The notes below the pieces were generated by a model, which did no database searches, was not told the DNA's origin, and worked only from the letters and a program-made list of their open reading frames with translations. Both the position numbers and the translations under genes were made by a program. This document shows positions 12,601-24,700 of a stretch of 64,000 nt of DNA, in pieces; position 1 is the stretch's first letter, and each line of letters opens with the position of its first letter. This DNA is from Nymphaea colorata (taxonomy: Eukaryota; Streptophyta; Magnoliopsida; Nymphaeales; Nymphaeaceae): NCBI RefSeq assembly GCF_008831285.2, contig NC_045140.1, positions 25,562,131-25,626,130 of the forward strand, in the 5' to 3' direction.

Positions 12601-13468
12601 TTCAAAGCATGAAGTACAGCAACAGACTGCTGAAATATATGCTTTGCAGAGGAGCAGCCTGAATTGGACACACCACCATTTATCACATGACGTACAAGAA
12701 GGGCCAGGGTTACATATGGCAAGGCAAACATGGCAGAAGAAGGTGTTCTACCCAGCATAACAGCAAAGTAAAGAGAATCTGATGCATATTTTTTATCAAA
12801 AGCTGAAGAACCACGCTATGTTTTGTTAGCATGTGATTGTCGATTGTAGTCTGTCACCAACAATCACAAGTGTCAAAGGTCTTATATGCCATTTCTCGGT
12901 TTGCATAAGTGATGATTCTTCTATCCCTGTCACGAGGGATCACATGAACTTGTGAAGATTTTGGAATCACAGGGTAAAGAGATTGGTTATTTTCTGTTAC
13001 ACAGGTATATGCAGTTCAGTTATTCACAGTATCATAGACTTTAGACAAGGAATGGGCAAAATATGCATAAAAAGATGTCTAGAAACAGAAACATCTTCCA
13101 TGTTAAAAATGTCTGGCCTAAGACTGATCTGAATCTCAATTCCACACAGGTAGCCGTAGTAGCTCATAGAGACACCTAATCATGCAAATTAGTAATCCTG
13201 CCGGGCAGCATGCCAAGCTGAATCAGAGTAGATAAATTGACCGACAAATATAGGTGGCATGCATCAAACTAAGTAAAAGCAAAAAAGAGAGGAAGGAGAA
13301 AGCAAGTAACAACTCCATTAGAATGAATAAATACGTCGTCTGTGATTAAACAGCTATAGCAACTGACTGAGTACACTTATCTTGTAGCAAACTAAAGTTT
13401 CCAAGATATCCTCTATCCCCTGGATTGCTTCCTCCCAAAAGAGACAGAGGCTGTGGAATTTCTATTTT
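9672..13468. other. Long intergenic region downstream of the GAUT gene
   Basis: At 9760-10200 the sequence is built from many degenerate copies of short words (gatccaa, aatccaag, gatctagg, ggtcatattga), repeat-like but unassigned. An (AT)n run lies at 10621-10638. Between 10940 and 11130 a phrase like cctaacttcaaaaacacaat recurs about 90-100 bp apart. From 11400 to 13468 I see short unrelated frames only, for example a 74-codon minus-strand frame at 12534-12758. The nearest part is the GAUT 3' UTR or flank. Confidence 0.45.
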
Positions 13469-15316
13469 CTAAAGGCCAAAATTGCACATTTGCACAAACT
13501 CCATATCGTAGTCTACATGTTTTTTCCAAAGCTGCTGAAATTGTTCCATGCCAATGTCAAGCCAAGGTTTCATATTCCCATTGAAATGTATCACCGCAGC
13601 ATTCTGTATCTCATCCATGCTTATGCTAGGATTGTAACCAAGCCCAAGAACATGCCAGGACTTGTCTAACGGCTTTGTTGTCGAATAGAAAGTGATCAAT
13701 CCTGGTGGTAGTGTTCCTAATTTCCAGAGTGTTCGGTTCTCATTCTGCATGTCAACAATCAACAGTAATGAACATACGTTATAAACAACTGAAAAGAAAG
13801 GTTGTCTCTATCACCTTCCTACCTGGAAAAGCATGGAAAGAAAAGGAACAATATAAAGATGAACAAGTTACAATCTTACCATATTCTGCCAGTAATGGTA
13901 CTGCTCCGTACATTTCTCCCTCCTCCAAGCATCAAGATCAAAGAAATTCATCCCATATGCCCAGGCACAGGCCTTGGGATTAAACCTGTCCCTGATAAGG
14001 GGATTTGAGAAGTTCATGTATTTGTCATACCTATGGAATGACCCGAAACATGTCTCTACTGCCCCATTCACCTTTCCTTCCATATCAACCTTCCATAAGC
14101 CTGTCAAGTCCTTTTGCACCACCACATCATCATCCAAAAACAGGATTCTGTGCAACTTTGGGTACATTTCTGGCAGATAAAACCGCAGATGATTCAGCAT
14201 TGAAAGATACTTCGGGTTTCTGAATTTCATATTTGCAGTGTCCTTGGTCGCATTCTGTGCATTGTTTTCAAAGTAGAATCTTTGCAGATTCGCAGACTCA
14301 AGCTGGCGCAGAACTGGAACATAAGATGAGTTGAGAAACTTGTAGTCCTCCACTGCCTTGACCTCAACATGGGCACCATTCAGGGGCCTCATTTTGAACC
14401 AGACCTGCATCGCAGGAAGGTTCATCTTGTCGGTCACAACATGGAAAACGTGTTTCCGTGGATCCTTTGCATTCTTCACTGCTGAATTCACAACCACGGA
14501 TGCCGCAATGACATTATCTGAGAAAATAGCATAGTGATAAAGATTGGGGTTCTCCAACTCAGGAGGTGGGGGCCCTGAATCAACGTACTTTTCTGGGTTT
14601 GAGATTCGTTCCTCCATCAATCTCATAGCGAGGCAATGCAGGCTCTTCGGTATCGACTTGGCAGCAATTAGGCTCGAGAAAACCCCATGTTTCTTCGCAC
14701 GGGTTAGCTGCTCATTGACAGCAAATATGGTATCCTTGAGTTTCTGGATCTTAAGCTGGTTATCAAAAGACTCTTTGGCGTCGGCAATAATCTGCCGAGT
14801 GATCTTGATCCGCTCCTTGAGGTCTCTCTCAAACTGGCGTAGGGTCTCTTCTTCAATGGCGTTGTCAGATTGCAGAAAAGCCCGATAAGATGGTTTTGAG
14901 AGCAGATCTGAAAAATTTCGCGAGAGCTCGGCAAAGAGCCGGACCTGCTTAGTGTTCTCGAGCTTGAGTTTGCGAGCATAGGCAGCATAGGCGTTAACAA
15001 GGGCAACGTGATCGTTGGCTTGCTTCACAATCAAGTCGAGTCGAGTCTTGAACGGATCGGTTTTGAGGGCGAGGAATGTCCTACTGACATAGGCGTGTAG
15101 ATGGTGGTGGTGATTCGGATTCTTGAGGAGACCAACGGGATCCGGCATCGTGGTGGTGGAGGTCGTGGTGGTGAGAAGAGAAAGAGAAGCGAGGAAAAGG
15201 AGAGAAAACATGGCTGTAACGAAGACTCTGTAAGAGAAGAGGGCGCGGAAGAAGCCGTGTCCACTACCCCTCTCCACCGATCGAGCACCAACGCGGATCA
15301 CGCCAAAACCCGCCAT
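13469..15316 (-). CDS. GAUT8-like: Galacturonosyltransferase of the GAUT8/GAUT9 group (GT8), pectin synthesis
   Basis: Two exons: 15316-13880 and 13744-13469, with a 135-bp GT-AG intron, giving 570 aa. GAUT enzymes transfer galacturonic acid from UDP-GalA to homogalacturonan in the Golgi. Visible features are a short basic N-terminus, one signal-anchor helix (about 31-48), a His-rich linker, a coiled stem region, and the GT8 domain with LFLDDDVVVQ (Asp395-397, metal and UDP binding) and HFNGNMKPW (His532-Trp540). The protein ends in CNFGL, as the family does. By memory the N-terminus looks more like Arabidopsis GAUT9, but the stem and catalytic core (AAKSIPK, WAYGMNFFDLDAW) look like GAUT8/QUA1. 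The start at 15316 is chosen because upstream residues are unlike the family. A possible 5' UTR intron has a donor near 16055 and an acceptor near 15535-15541. Intact. Confidence 0.93.
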
Positions 15317-18300
15317 TCTTCTTTCCAAGTATCGTGTGGCTTCTGAAAGATGGATCAGAAAAGGCAATTGTTTGACATCGAGTAATAGATCTTCAACAAC
15401 GCAAGCAAGCACACACTCAAAAATGCCAGATCTAGGGCGACGCAAGCCGTCACACTCTAGATCGGCTCCCTGCAAATCTTACTGTGCAATCCAGAATTCG
15501 GCATTTTCCGGCGCCGAGTACTTCAGCCAGTGCTGAAATACTGAAGAGCCAGAAGCCGAAACACCAAAAAGTTGGGTTTACACGCTTAATACAAAAGACT
15601 CTGTTACGATTAACATGCCGCAGTGAAAGATTAACGTACTTTTGAATTCAACTACTATAATACGCTCATCCTGCTACGCAAGACGGTCGATTTCTCAAGC
15701 CATTCTTATTTCAAAAAAAAAAAAAAAAGGAAACAAAGAAAAAGAAAAACACCGCTATCATGTCACAGATCGAAATCACGTAGATAATTTTCCGGCGGCT
15801 GCCGTCGACCACATACTGAGTCAGATTTCCGCCCAGAACGAACAAAATCTAGATGTGCCAGTGGGTCTTCCGAAGAAATCAAATCTCCCCAAATGGATTT
15901 CCATGCAGGGGCCTCCTATAACAGGACTACCTACTTCTCTTGTTGCCGGCAAACGATACCCAAAACAAAACTAAGATTTTCGGTCACTCATCAGCCCACA
16001 AAACGACTGCCCCAATTCGCAGCGACGCAGAAAGAGAGAGAGAAAGAAAGAGTACCTGGACTAGTCGATGAGGGCTCACATCGAGGAGATCGCGACTGCG
16101 GAAGGGAGGGAGGGCTAGAGAGAGGGATGGCGATGAAGAAGATTTGTGAGAGATCTCAGGAAAGAGAGAAGAGATTTGAGAGAGAGGAAGGAAGGAACTG
16201 AGGGAGGGAGTTCATTCAAAACAACTGCACCGACGATTCACCACCGCCCATCAGAGTCGACGCTCGATCGAACGGCAACCAAGAGAGGAAGGGCATGTCT
16301 TCTGACGCGAAAACATACAGAAGAAGATACGGGAAACCACGTTCTTGTTTTACGATTACGCTCCACGACAGATCCACCCTCGAGTTTTTCTCCGCTTCCT
16401 TTGTTCCTTTTTAATATCTTTTACGCGGTTTGCTTTTCTTTCTTATTGTTGAGAGCCCCCGACTTTCCAAACGGGGCCAAGGCCTAACCTCTTCGTCCCC
16501 GTCCCCGTCCCCCATATGGGGAACTTTCGGGATCTAGAATTCGCTGCCGCTTTGAGCCCCAACTAAATTCTGGATATTTGTCGGCAGATAAGCGCGTTGA
16601 GGTGTTTGTGGATCTAACTTTTATCAAAATCTTATGATTTTAATCCTGCAATCCATTAGAATGGGGATTTGCATCCTCATTCCAAAAGGCAGAGCATGTT
16701 TGTTGAGCTTGGATTATAATATACTTCAATATGGAAAGAATTTGGAATGTAGTTATATAACAACTTTTTTAAATCAAAAGCTGTTAAACACTCACACATA
16801 CGGTATGTTTCATTTTCTTAAATAGTTTCACTGCTCCATGAAGATCACCGACTTGAGCATAGCCATCGATCATTTCATTCCATGAGATGAACATTCAATC
16901 GAAGTACATCATCTAAGCCACTCGCTTTCATATGCATAATCCAGTGAATATAAAGAGCTACTGTTTAATTGAGAGCTGAAACCCAAATGTCGATACGATT
17001 TCAGCCTCCATCCAAAAACAAACCAAAAAAAAAAAAAGATGAAGAAGAAGAGATCAAAAATCAACTCTTTACATTGACTTAAACGAGAAGTCTTAAATGT
17101 CGGTGCTCAAAGTATCGGGATGAATTGAATGAGGCCATAGCAGCAGCTTGAGCTCGTTAATTAATGGCACCAACCAGATTTAAACGAGGCATACTGAATT
17201 TTGAAGGGATAAGAAGCGTCCCTCTCAACAGGATCCAGGTGTAACTCGCAACAAGTAGCGGATCTCACAGATTTTAATTTTTACCAACAAACAATATCGA
17301 TATACTTTCAGCATATAAAGTCGTGTAAAGGGGAGTGGTCCAGAAAAAGTTTTTCTTTTCTTAATAATAATAATAGGATCAAGGAAAAAGGACCATATTT
17401 TTTCACATAAATCTAGTGAAAAAAAAAAAACATAAATTACATCTCAATTTTTACAATATCACAGTCTTGCTAGTCGAGGGTTTATCATCACAAGTTTTCT
17501 TTCGAATTCTTTGTCCGTGTTTGGTAACCTTGAATCTCATATTCCAACCTCTACATTAGGTGAAAGATTCGGGATCCAAATTATGGTGTAAAAACCATAA
17601 GATCCAGATCCACGGTCTTCAGATTTCCGCCAATTGTGGTAGCCCTCTCCCATAAAATTGAAATCTTATATCCAAAGCGATCAAATATTTCTTTTCTTTT
17701 GTGTGTGGACAATTTCTGACTGAAAACCCTAAAAAAAAAAGGAAAAAAACTGAATTAAGAAATTATAAAGCAATGTTTTTTTTTTATTAAGAAACAAAAT
17801 AGCATCTAAAATAAAATTTCCCTTAAAAATATCGCCCCCAATTGTAGGCACGACGCGCTTTGATTGACTTGCAAAAGTCATTGCTACCTTCAAACGAAGT
17901 GCCGGCATGACTGTCTCTTCTGCGGTGGACTTCTGTCAAACCCAATTAGCAATTCAAAATAAAATAAGGGCTCCGGTCGTCTATCATAATATATTCATAT
18001 TTTATTTTTATGTTTTAATATTTTTATTTTAAATATCGAAGCCGTTTGATGCATTGGAAATATGGAGTTGAAAAGAAGTTTTCATAAATTTATTTCAGGA
18101 GTTAAAAGAAATGAAAACAAAATTCAGATTTCCAAAACCTCTTTGTGTTTGGTGTATTTAGATTTATGTTTAGAGAAATAAATGTTTCAATTTGATAAGT
18201 ATGAAAGAAGAAAAAACAAAAATAATTGGATTAAAACCCAAGGTAACTTTTTTCATCATGTAACTTAAGTATCACGCTTTTTAGCTTAAGATACAAAAAC

Positions 18301-20753
18301 ATTATCATAAAAATAGAACTAGAGACCTACAACTTTGAAAGCTAATGAAGCTATGCCTTGCACCATCATCATCCCCACATTGAATTAATGTCAATGTAAC
18401 CTAATCCTAACTCTCACTGTCATGCAACTGTATATTTATGTTAGACACATCTCAATGGATTGAATTATTTTCAAAGCAAAAAAAAATAAAGAAATTGAGG
18501 GGACGTTTGGATGACACTCAACCAATTTTTGGAAGTATAAAATTGGTTTTTACTTCTAAAATACTATTTCAAACTTGTTTTGCAAGAGATAATTACGTGT
18601 TTTTAGTCCTATTACCTAAACACACAAACCAGTTTTCCAAAATTGATCTTCAAACAACTATTTAAAAAACTTGTTTTCATAAAACTGAGTTTTCTGAGCG
18701 TCTTCCAAACGCTAGTATCCGAGCAGTGAAAAAGAAATCCTTTGGAACTTCCATAGATGCACATGCATCCGACTACGGGTCATACTGCGACCTTGTTTGT
18801 CTCATGCTTTATCGTCAAAACAAGTTTCTGTCACCAAGTTCGATGCTTATACGGGCGTAACGAACAAGTAAGCAACAGGTGATTTTTGAGCTGGGGATCG
18901 ATGAAAGGGAGTTTGCTTTGCCCATCTCATTTTCACCGGAAAATTCAGTCCGGCATCTTCCTCAACTGTTGTTTTCCGTCATGGAAATCGATTCTCACGA
19001 AAGTTTTCTTCTCTCTTATCAGAATTGAGACCGAGGGACGTTTTGAAGACTGGATCGGCCTGGACAGCCTGTTCGACGGTGATGGTTGGCCCCACGGCGT
19101 CGACCGCTTTGGATCCATATCCCCCGATCTTTTTGACTACTAATCATATGGAACAAATTTGTTTGTCGATCAAACTTCCGATCCTTTGACTCCAATAAGA
19201 AATTAACAGAAGTCTTTTGTGGGTTGGGTAATTATCCAAAAGCTGTTGATGCCTGATGGTTTCCTACCGGTCCGTCGCCGGTGCCTGAGATAAAAATGGA
19301 ACGGATGAAACATATTCAGTCTCGTGCTTGATACCCTGAGAAAAGATGTCTCAAATTTATTTTTCGAGTGCATTTTGAGACACGAGATTCCACCCATTCA
19401 AGTATGCCCTCATATATGGCTGCCAACTTCCAATCTCCAAAGATGCAGACAAAAACTGCCTAGCCCTTGCTTATTTGGATTCGATTAATATCTTCCCTCC
19501 CTCCCACATGTTCCATCTATGCACTTTTCTCTCCTTCATATGCAAATTCACTCCTCTAGAGCTCATGAACTAGATGGAACATCTTCAAGATCTTGAACTT
19601 TATCCTTCATCAGATTTGATGGGAGTCACTTGGCCTGTCAATTCCAAGGAAATAGATGGTGGAAAATAAATTGTAAACATGTAAACCAAACTGTTTTTTG
19701 AAGAGCAGAAAGGTGGAGGAGCAAGAATTTCATATTCGAAGGGGGCAGATGTATTCCAAAGATAATTTCGTATAGGCAGACAAATATTTATGTTATGTAC
19801 ATAGAGATTTTGGCAGGGCCTCTGTCTCGTCTGTGGTGCTGATACTGATATAAAGTGAACGTAGAAAGATTTCCATGTTATGTTATATTCTGTGAATGTG
19901 TACTGGCAGTCTAGATTTTTGTGTTGTTCGGCATAAAAGAAATGGTTTTATGTTGAACCAATTAAATGTTTGTCAACAGGGACAGGGGAGAGAGGAACCT
20001 ATTGATCGATTCAAGTCCATTGTTGTCATGTCGGTTTCACTGTTTTATTTCAGTGAGCAAGAAGGTTATCCCACCACGGTAACACCCAAGGAGAACGAAG
20101 CCCCCTCCCTTTCCCTTGACCCTAAAGTTCAGAATTACGTCCCCTGCTTCAACTTGCAGATAGGACCTGCTCCCTACAGATACACAGAATTGACCTTTAT
20201 GGTTAGGCCTGTATTCGTCTATATCATATAAATTTCTCCCCTCGTAATACGTAGCAGACGACTTGTCTCCGTTCAAAAAAGACGATCTTCCTCCACCATG
20301 AATGGCCCCATCGTCATCATCCTTTGTAAAATGATGGCTCATACGAGACAAGATAGGTCAAGGCTCGAGGAAAATTCTGTCCTGGACGAAGGCGATGAAG
20401 AGACGACCTTCCAGTTAAGAGCACAAAGCAGTCTGCACCAAGTGTGAAATAATGGTCTTTAACGTAAATTTGTTATCTCGCTATATTTTCCAACATGGCC
20501 ATGACTATTTTAGCTTGAGATGGCTCCCCGAAACGCATGGAGGCCCTTCGATTGGTCAGTGTAAAGGAACGTTTGAGGGGATGGTAGAAGGTCACATCAG
20601 ATACCTGCATTATGCAATGGATTGAAATTTCAACGAACGTTTATGAGGTCCAGTTGATGTTGGAGATAGCTTACGCTTATATTGCTTGCAGAGTTTCAAG
20701 GACTCCATCACCGCCATCTCTTTGTGCTTCTCTTTCGTTTGTGGTTCTTTACA
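15317..20753. other. Divergent intergenic region between the GAUT and receptor-kinase genes
   Basis: 15317-16250 holds the GAUT 5' flank, including a GA-rich tract at about 16028-16200 likely in its 5' UTR or promoter. 16250-18880 is AT-rich without a supported gene. At about 18497-18715 the ends (gacgtttggatgacac and the inverse-like cttccaaacgctag) suggest a small MITE. A frame at 18901-19143 (start ATG at 18901) has no recognised homology. From about 20125 onward the sequence is related to 29270 and beyond, the upstream part of the receptor-kinase duplication. Confidence 0.5.
20037..20342 (-). CDS. Unrecognised small open reading frame, possible gene remnant
   Basis: From ATG at 20342 this minus-strand frame encodes about 101 residues with an acidic/His-rich start (DDDDGAIHGGGRSS) and a beta-rich-looking middle (YLQVEAGDVILNFRV). 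I recognise no family. It sits just upstream of, and opposite to, the receptor-kinase gene. The related segment near 29280-29400 has lost the frame, so there is no sign of conservation. It may be chance. Confidence 0.15.
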   Translation of the reverse strand: MSHHFTKDDDDGAIHGGGRSSFLNGDKSSATYYEGRNLYDIDEYRPNHKGQFCVSVGSRSYLQVEAGDVILNFRVKGKGGGFVLLGCYRGGITFLLTEIKQ

Positions 20754-21733
20754 ATGGATCGTATACCTCGCATGCGCTTGAAGTTGCTGCTTGTCTTTGC
20801 CGCAAGCTGCTTTGCTGCAGCGTTGGCTGACACAGACCCGCAGGATGGTACGACTCTCTGCCGAGAGAGAGAGAGAGAGGGAGAGGGAGAGACCTTTCTC
20901 GTTTCTGTATTTAAGAAAAATGTTTTTCTACTTTCACAGTTGTGATATCTCGTATCCTGCAGCAATTTCATATTATTTTGCAGAGTTGGTGGAGTTTTTT
21001 TTGTCGAACAGATAGAATAACATGTAAAAGCAACAAAAGTTGAGCTTACTTCTGTTGCATACCATGTTCTTGAGAATTCAAACATGATAGGTGTGCCAAT
21101 AGATTCCTTGTACATGAAGCCATCGACTGAAATGTATATCTGGAATTTCTATAAACAGCTCTGACATCTCCGTTTATTTGAACTACCAAATCTTTGTTAA
21201 CTTCTATTTACTGGTTTGGGATGCTGTTGCAGCTGCGGCACTTCTCTCTCTCAAGGCACAGTGGCAAGGAACACCACCAAGCTGGGAGGCGTCAGACCCT
21301 TGTGGTGCTCCCTGGGATGGAGTCAATTGCTCCAATTCCAGGATAACTTTCCTGTAAGTTCTGATAAGGCCTCCTTGTTTCGATAATTGACAGCTACTTT
21401 TCTTTCTCGAAGGATTTTAACCATTTCATTCTTCTTGGTCCCTGTTTCAGGAAGTTATCCTCCATGAATTTGATTGGAACCATCGATGGCATTGGGTCAC
21501 TCGTTCAGTTGAAAGTCTTGTATGTGTCTGATCGTCCTTGACTTGATTGGCGGTTGCAAGATTCTATACTTACTATTCCCTTCCCTTGTTCTTAATCTGC
21601 CTCCACAATTTCGTTGCCGTTGCATGCTCATAAACCGTTTACTTGGATGCAGGGACTTGTCTTCAAATCCCAACCTGACGGGTCCAATTCCACGAAGTAT
21701 AGGAGAACTAATCAACCTTGAAACACTGTAAGA

Positions 21734-21791
<58 letters not shown>

Positions 21792-24700
21792 TTTGCTCCC
21801 TGATATCAAGATTGAACCTTTTGTCGTATCAGAATCCTGACTGGCTGCGATTTCAAGGGTAGTATTCCTGCAGAAATAGGAAATCTGGGAAAGTTAACGC
21901 TTCTGTAAGGACTTGGAATTTAAACGTTGTCTGTTTATTCTCGTTTGGTTTCCCACTTCATAACTTGCCTGTGCTCTTCTTTCCACATCCAGGGCACTGA
22001 ATGATAACCATTTAAGTGGCAGCATACCAGCTTCACTGGGGAGGCTCTCGAACCTTAGGACGCTTGACCTTGCATACAATGAACTCACTGGATCTATACC
22101 TATCTCATCTGGTAGTGAACCTGGTTTAGATTTGCTTTTTGCTGCAAATGATTTGTAAGTTGGACTACTCCTTCCACAGTACATTAGTGTGTCGGCTGAA
22201 AACTGAACTACCTAAGCCAAATGTTTATATGGTGTTGTAGCATTTTAAGTAATAACCAGCTCTCAGGCTCCATACCGCCGCAGCTTTTCAGTTCAAAAAT
22301 GAACCTATCACACATGTAAGTTAATCGTGTCATCATACCCCTGCAAAGAGCCTATACTTCACCTTATGTGCCCTTTTCTCTCTCTTTTTTTTTTATTTAT
22401 TTATTTTGACCTCTAGGTTGTCTTTTCTTTCTTTGAGCTCTGGGACTGACTAGTTTGTCTTCTGAAGACTATTTTATGCAAATAATTTCGCTGGTGAAAT
22501 TCCTGAAACAATAGGGCTGGTTCAAAGCCTCAAGATCCTGTAAGTGTCCAACCCGTACTTTTCAACAATGATTTTATAGCCAAGTTGGTTCAGCCCCCTC
22601 AATTCATGCTGCAATTGGTTTATCCTTTTTCCTGTTTTCTAACTTCGGCTTTTTTCTTTACAGTCGACTTGATAGGAACCAACTCGGTGGTTCTGTGCCT
22701 GGAAGCCTTAACAATCTATCTTCCATTCTTATGCTGTAAATTTCTGTGTCCACTTTTAAGTTACATTTCTACAGTTAGCTTCTGATTTTCTTCTGAAATA
22801 CAATCGTTTATTTAGGAATTTGGCAAGCAACCGCTTGATTGGTCCTATACCTGATCTTGGCAACATGGGAGACCTTTGTTATCTGTATGAGTCTCCGAAA
22901 GCCTCTTCTCAATTTAGTTTATATATGTCTCTGTTTTCATATGCCCAACTTTATGATTACACTTCAAACCAGGGATTTAAGCAACAATTCTTTTGACGCA
23001 TCACTAGCACCACCATGGCTCACAATGATGGAGTCTCTGACAACAATGTGAGTTGTTAATCGCTTTCACATTTTCCAACCTGTCATTGCATCATATAATC
23101 CATTGATGATATGCATAGAATCATGGAAAATGGAGATCTCGAAGGAGCGGTTCCGGAATCCCTGTTCAACCTACCCTCAATTCAGACTATGTAAGTACCA
23201 AGTACACGTCAACAAAGTATTTCCGACTAATCAACCAAAACACCTGTTTTTTTTTTTTTTTCTGATCTGGTCTACTTCTGTTGAAGTACAGAAAGCTGAG
23301 GAACAATTCATTCAATGGCACACTCACTTTGGGAAGAATCAACACTCAGCTCCAGCTTGTAGATTTGGAAAACAATCATATCTCGAAGTTGATGCCTGAA
23401 AATTCTTACACGAACAGCATATGGTAGGAATAACATGAAAATATTGGATATAACAGAACTTCCTTTTCCAACTCCCACAAACATGCCATTTTTCTGATCA
23501 TGCAAAATTGCAGGCTTGCTGGGAATCCAGTTTGTTACAGTTCTGATTTGAGGTCCTGCAAGACACAGATTCAGGAACCAGCGCCATATGAAACTAGCTC
23601 GAGAAATTGTGGCCGTGAATGTAAACGTGGCATGATGCCTAACCCAGAAAGCTGTGCGTGTTCGTATCCTTATACTGGAGTTCTGCATTTCAGGGCAGTT
23701 TTCTTCTCAGACTTGTCCAATAGTACCATTTTCAAGTCGCTGGAGGAGGAACTCTGGAGACAACTTCTTCTGACACCGGGCTTCGTGTCCATTTCCAGGC
23801 CAGAGTTTGATGACTGCGACCATCTAGATGTGCAATTTCGACTTTTCCCATCAAGTGGTACGTCGTTTACCAGGGAAGAAGTCATTGAAATTGGGTTTTT
23901 CCTGAGCAATCAAAACTTTGAACCACCGCATGAATTTGGACCATACTGCTTCATCATGTCAGATCTTTATCCATTTCTACTAGGTACGTGATCCTGATAA
24001 CCATGAGAAAGGATAGACTATTCTACTTTACGAACTCCTGTCCTCTACTGTATGTGTTGGTACTGACAATGGAGTTGTATCAGATCCAATTGGCCGGCGA
24101 TCTCTCAGTCCAAGCATAATCATTGGAATAGCAGTTGGTTGCTCTGTTTTGATCTTCATACTTGTTGGAGTAGGAATTTATGCCATCCGGCAAAAGAAGC
24201 GTGCTGAAAGAGCCACATTACAAAGCAGACCTTTTGGTGGGTTCCATGTTTCCCGTCTTTCTGATCCGATTGCTTGTATATGGACCCAGAAAGTGAGCCG
24301 TCTCATATGCATATGAAAGATTTTGGTCTTATTAGTTTTAACTATAAGAAACTTTCGCCTTTTGTTCAATTTCAGCATCCTGGAGAAACACGAGCACCAA
24401 AGGCAGTGGTCCAGAACCAGAAATAAAAGGAGCTAGTTGTTTTTTGTACGAAGAGATCAAGAAATTCACAAACAATTTCTCCGAAGGCAACATAATTGGA
24501 GTCGGTGGCTTTGGCCAAGTAAAGCCTATTCCTTGTCTGGTTTAGCTTGTGCAGTAGTCCTTCCAATACCTTATTCGTCGTCAACAAATTTTTGCAGGTT
24601 TACAAGGGGATACTTCCTAGCGGTGAGATCGTAGCAATCAAGAGAGCTAAAAATGGAGTCATGCAAGGTGGACTCGAGTTCAAGACTGAAATTGAGCTGC

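Noticed and set aside
14544-14888. 114-codon plus-strand frame inside the GAUT gene
   Set aside because: It is opposite the conserved GAUT coding exon, with no domain. Treated as a shadow.
15317-15475. 53-codon upstream extension of the GAUT reading frame
   Set aside because: The ATG at 15316 begins the family-like basic N-terminus followed by the signal anchor. Upstream residues match nothing in the family.
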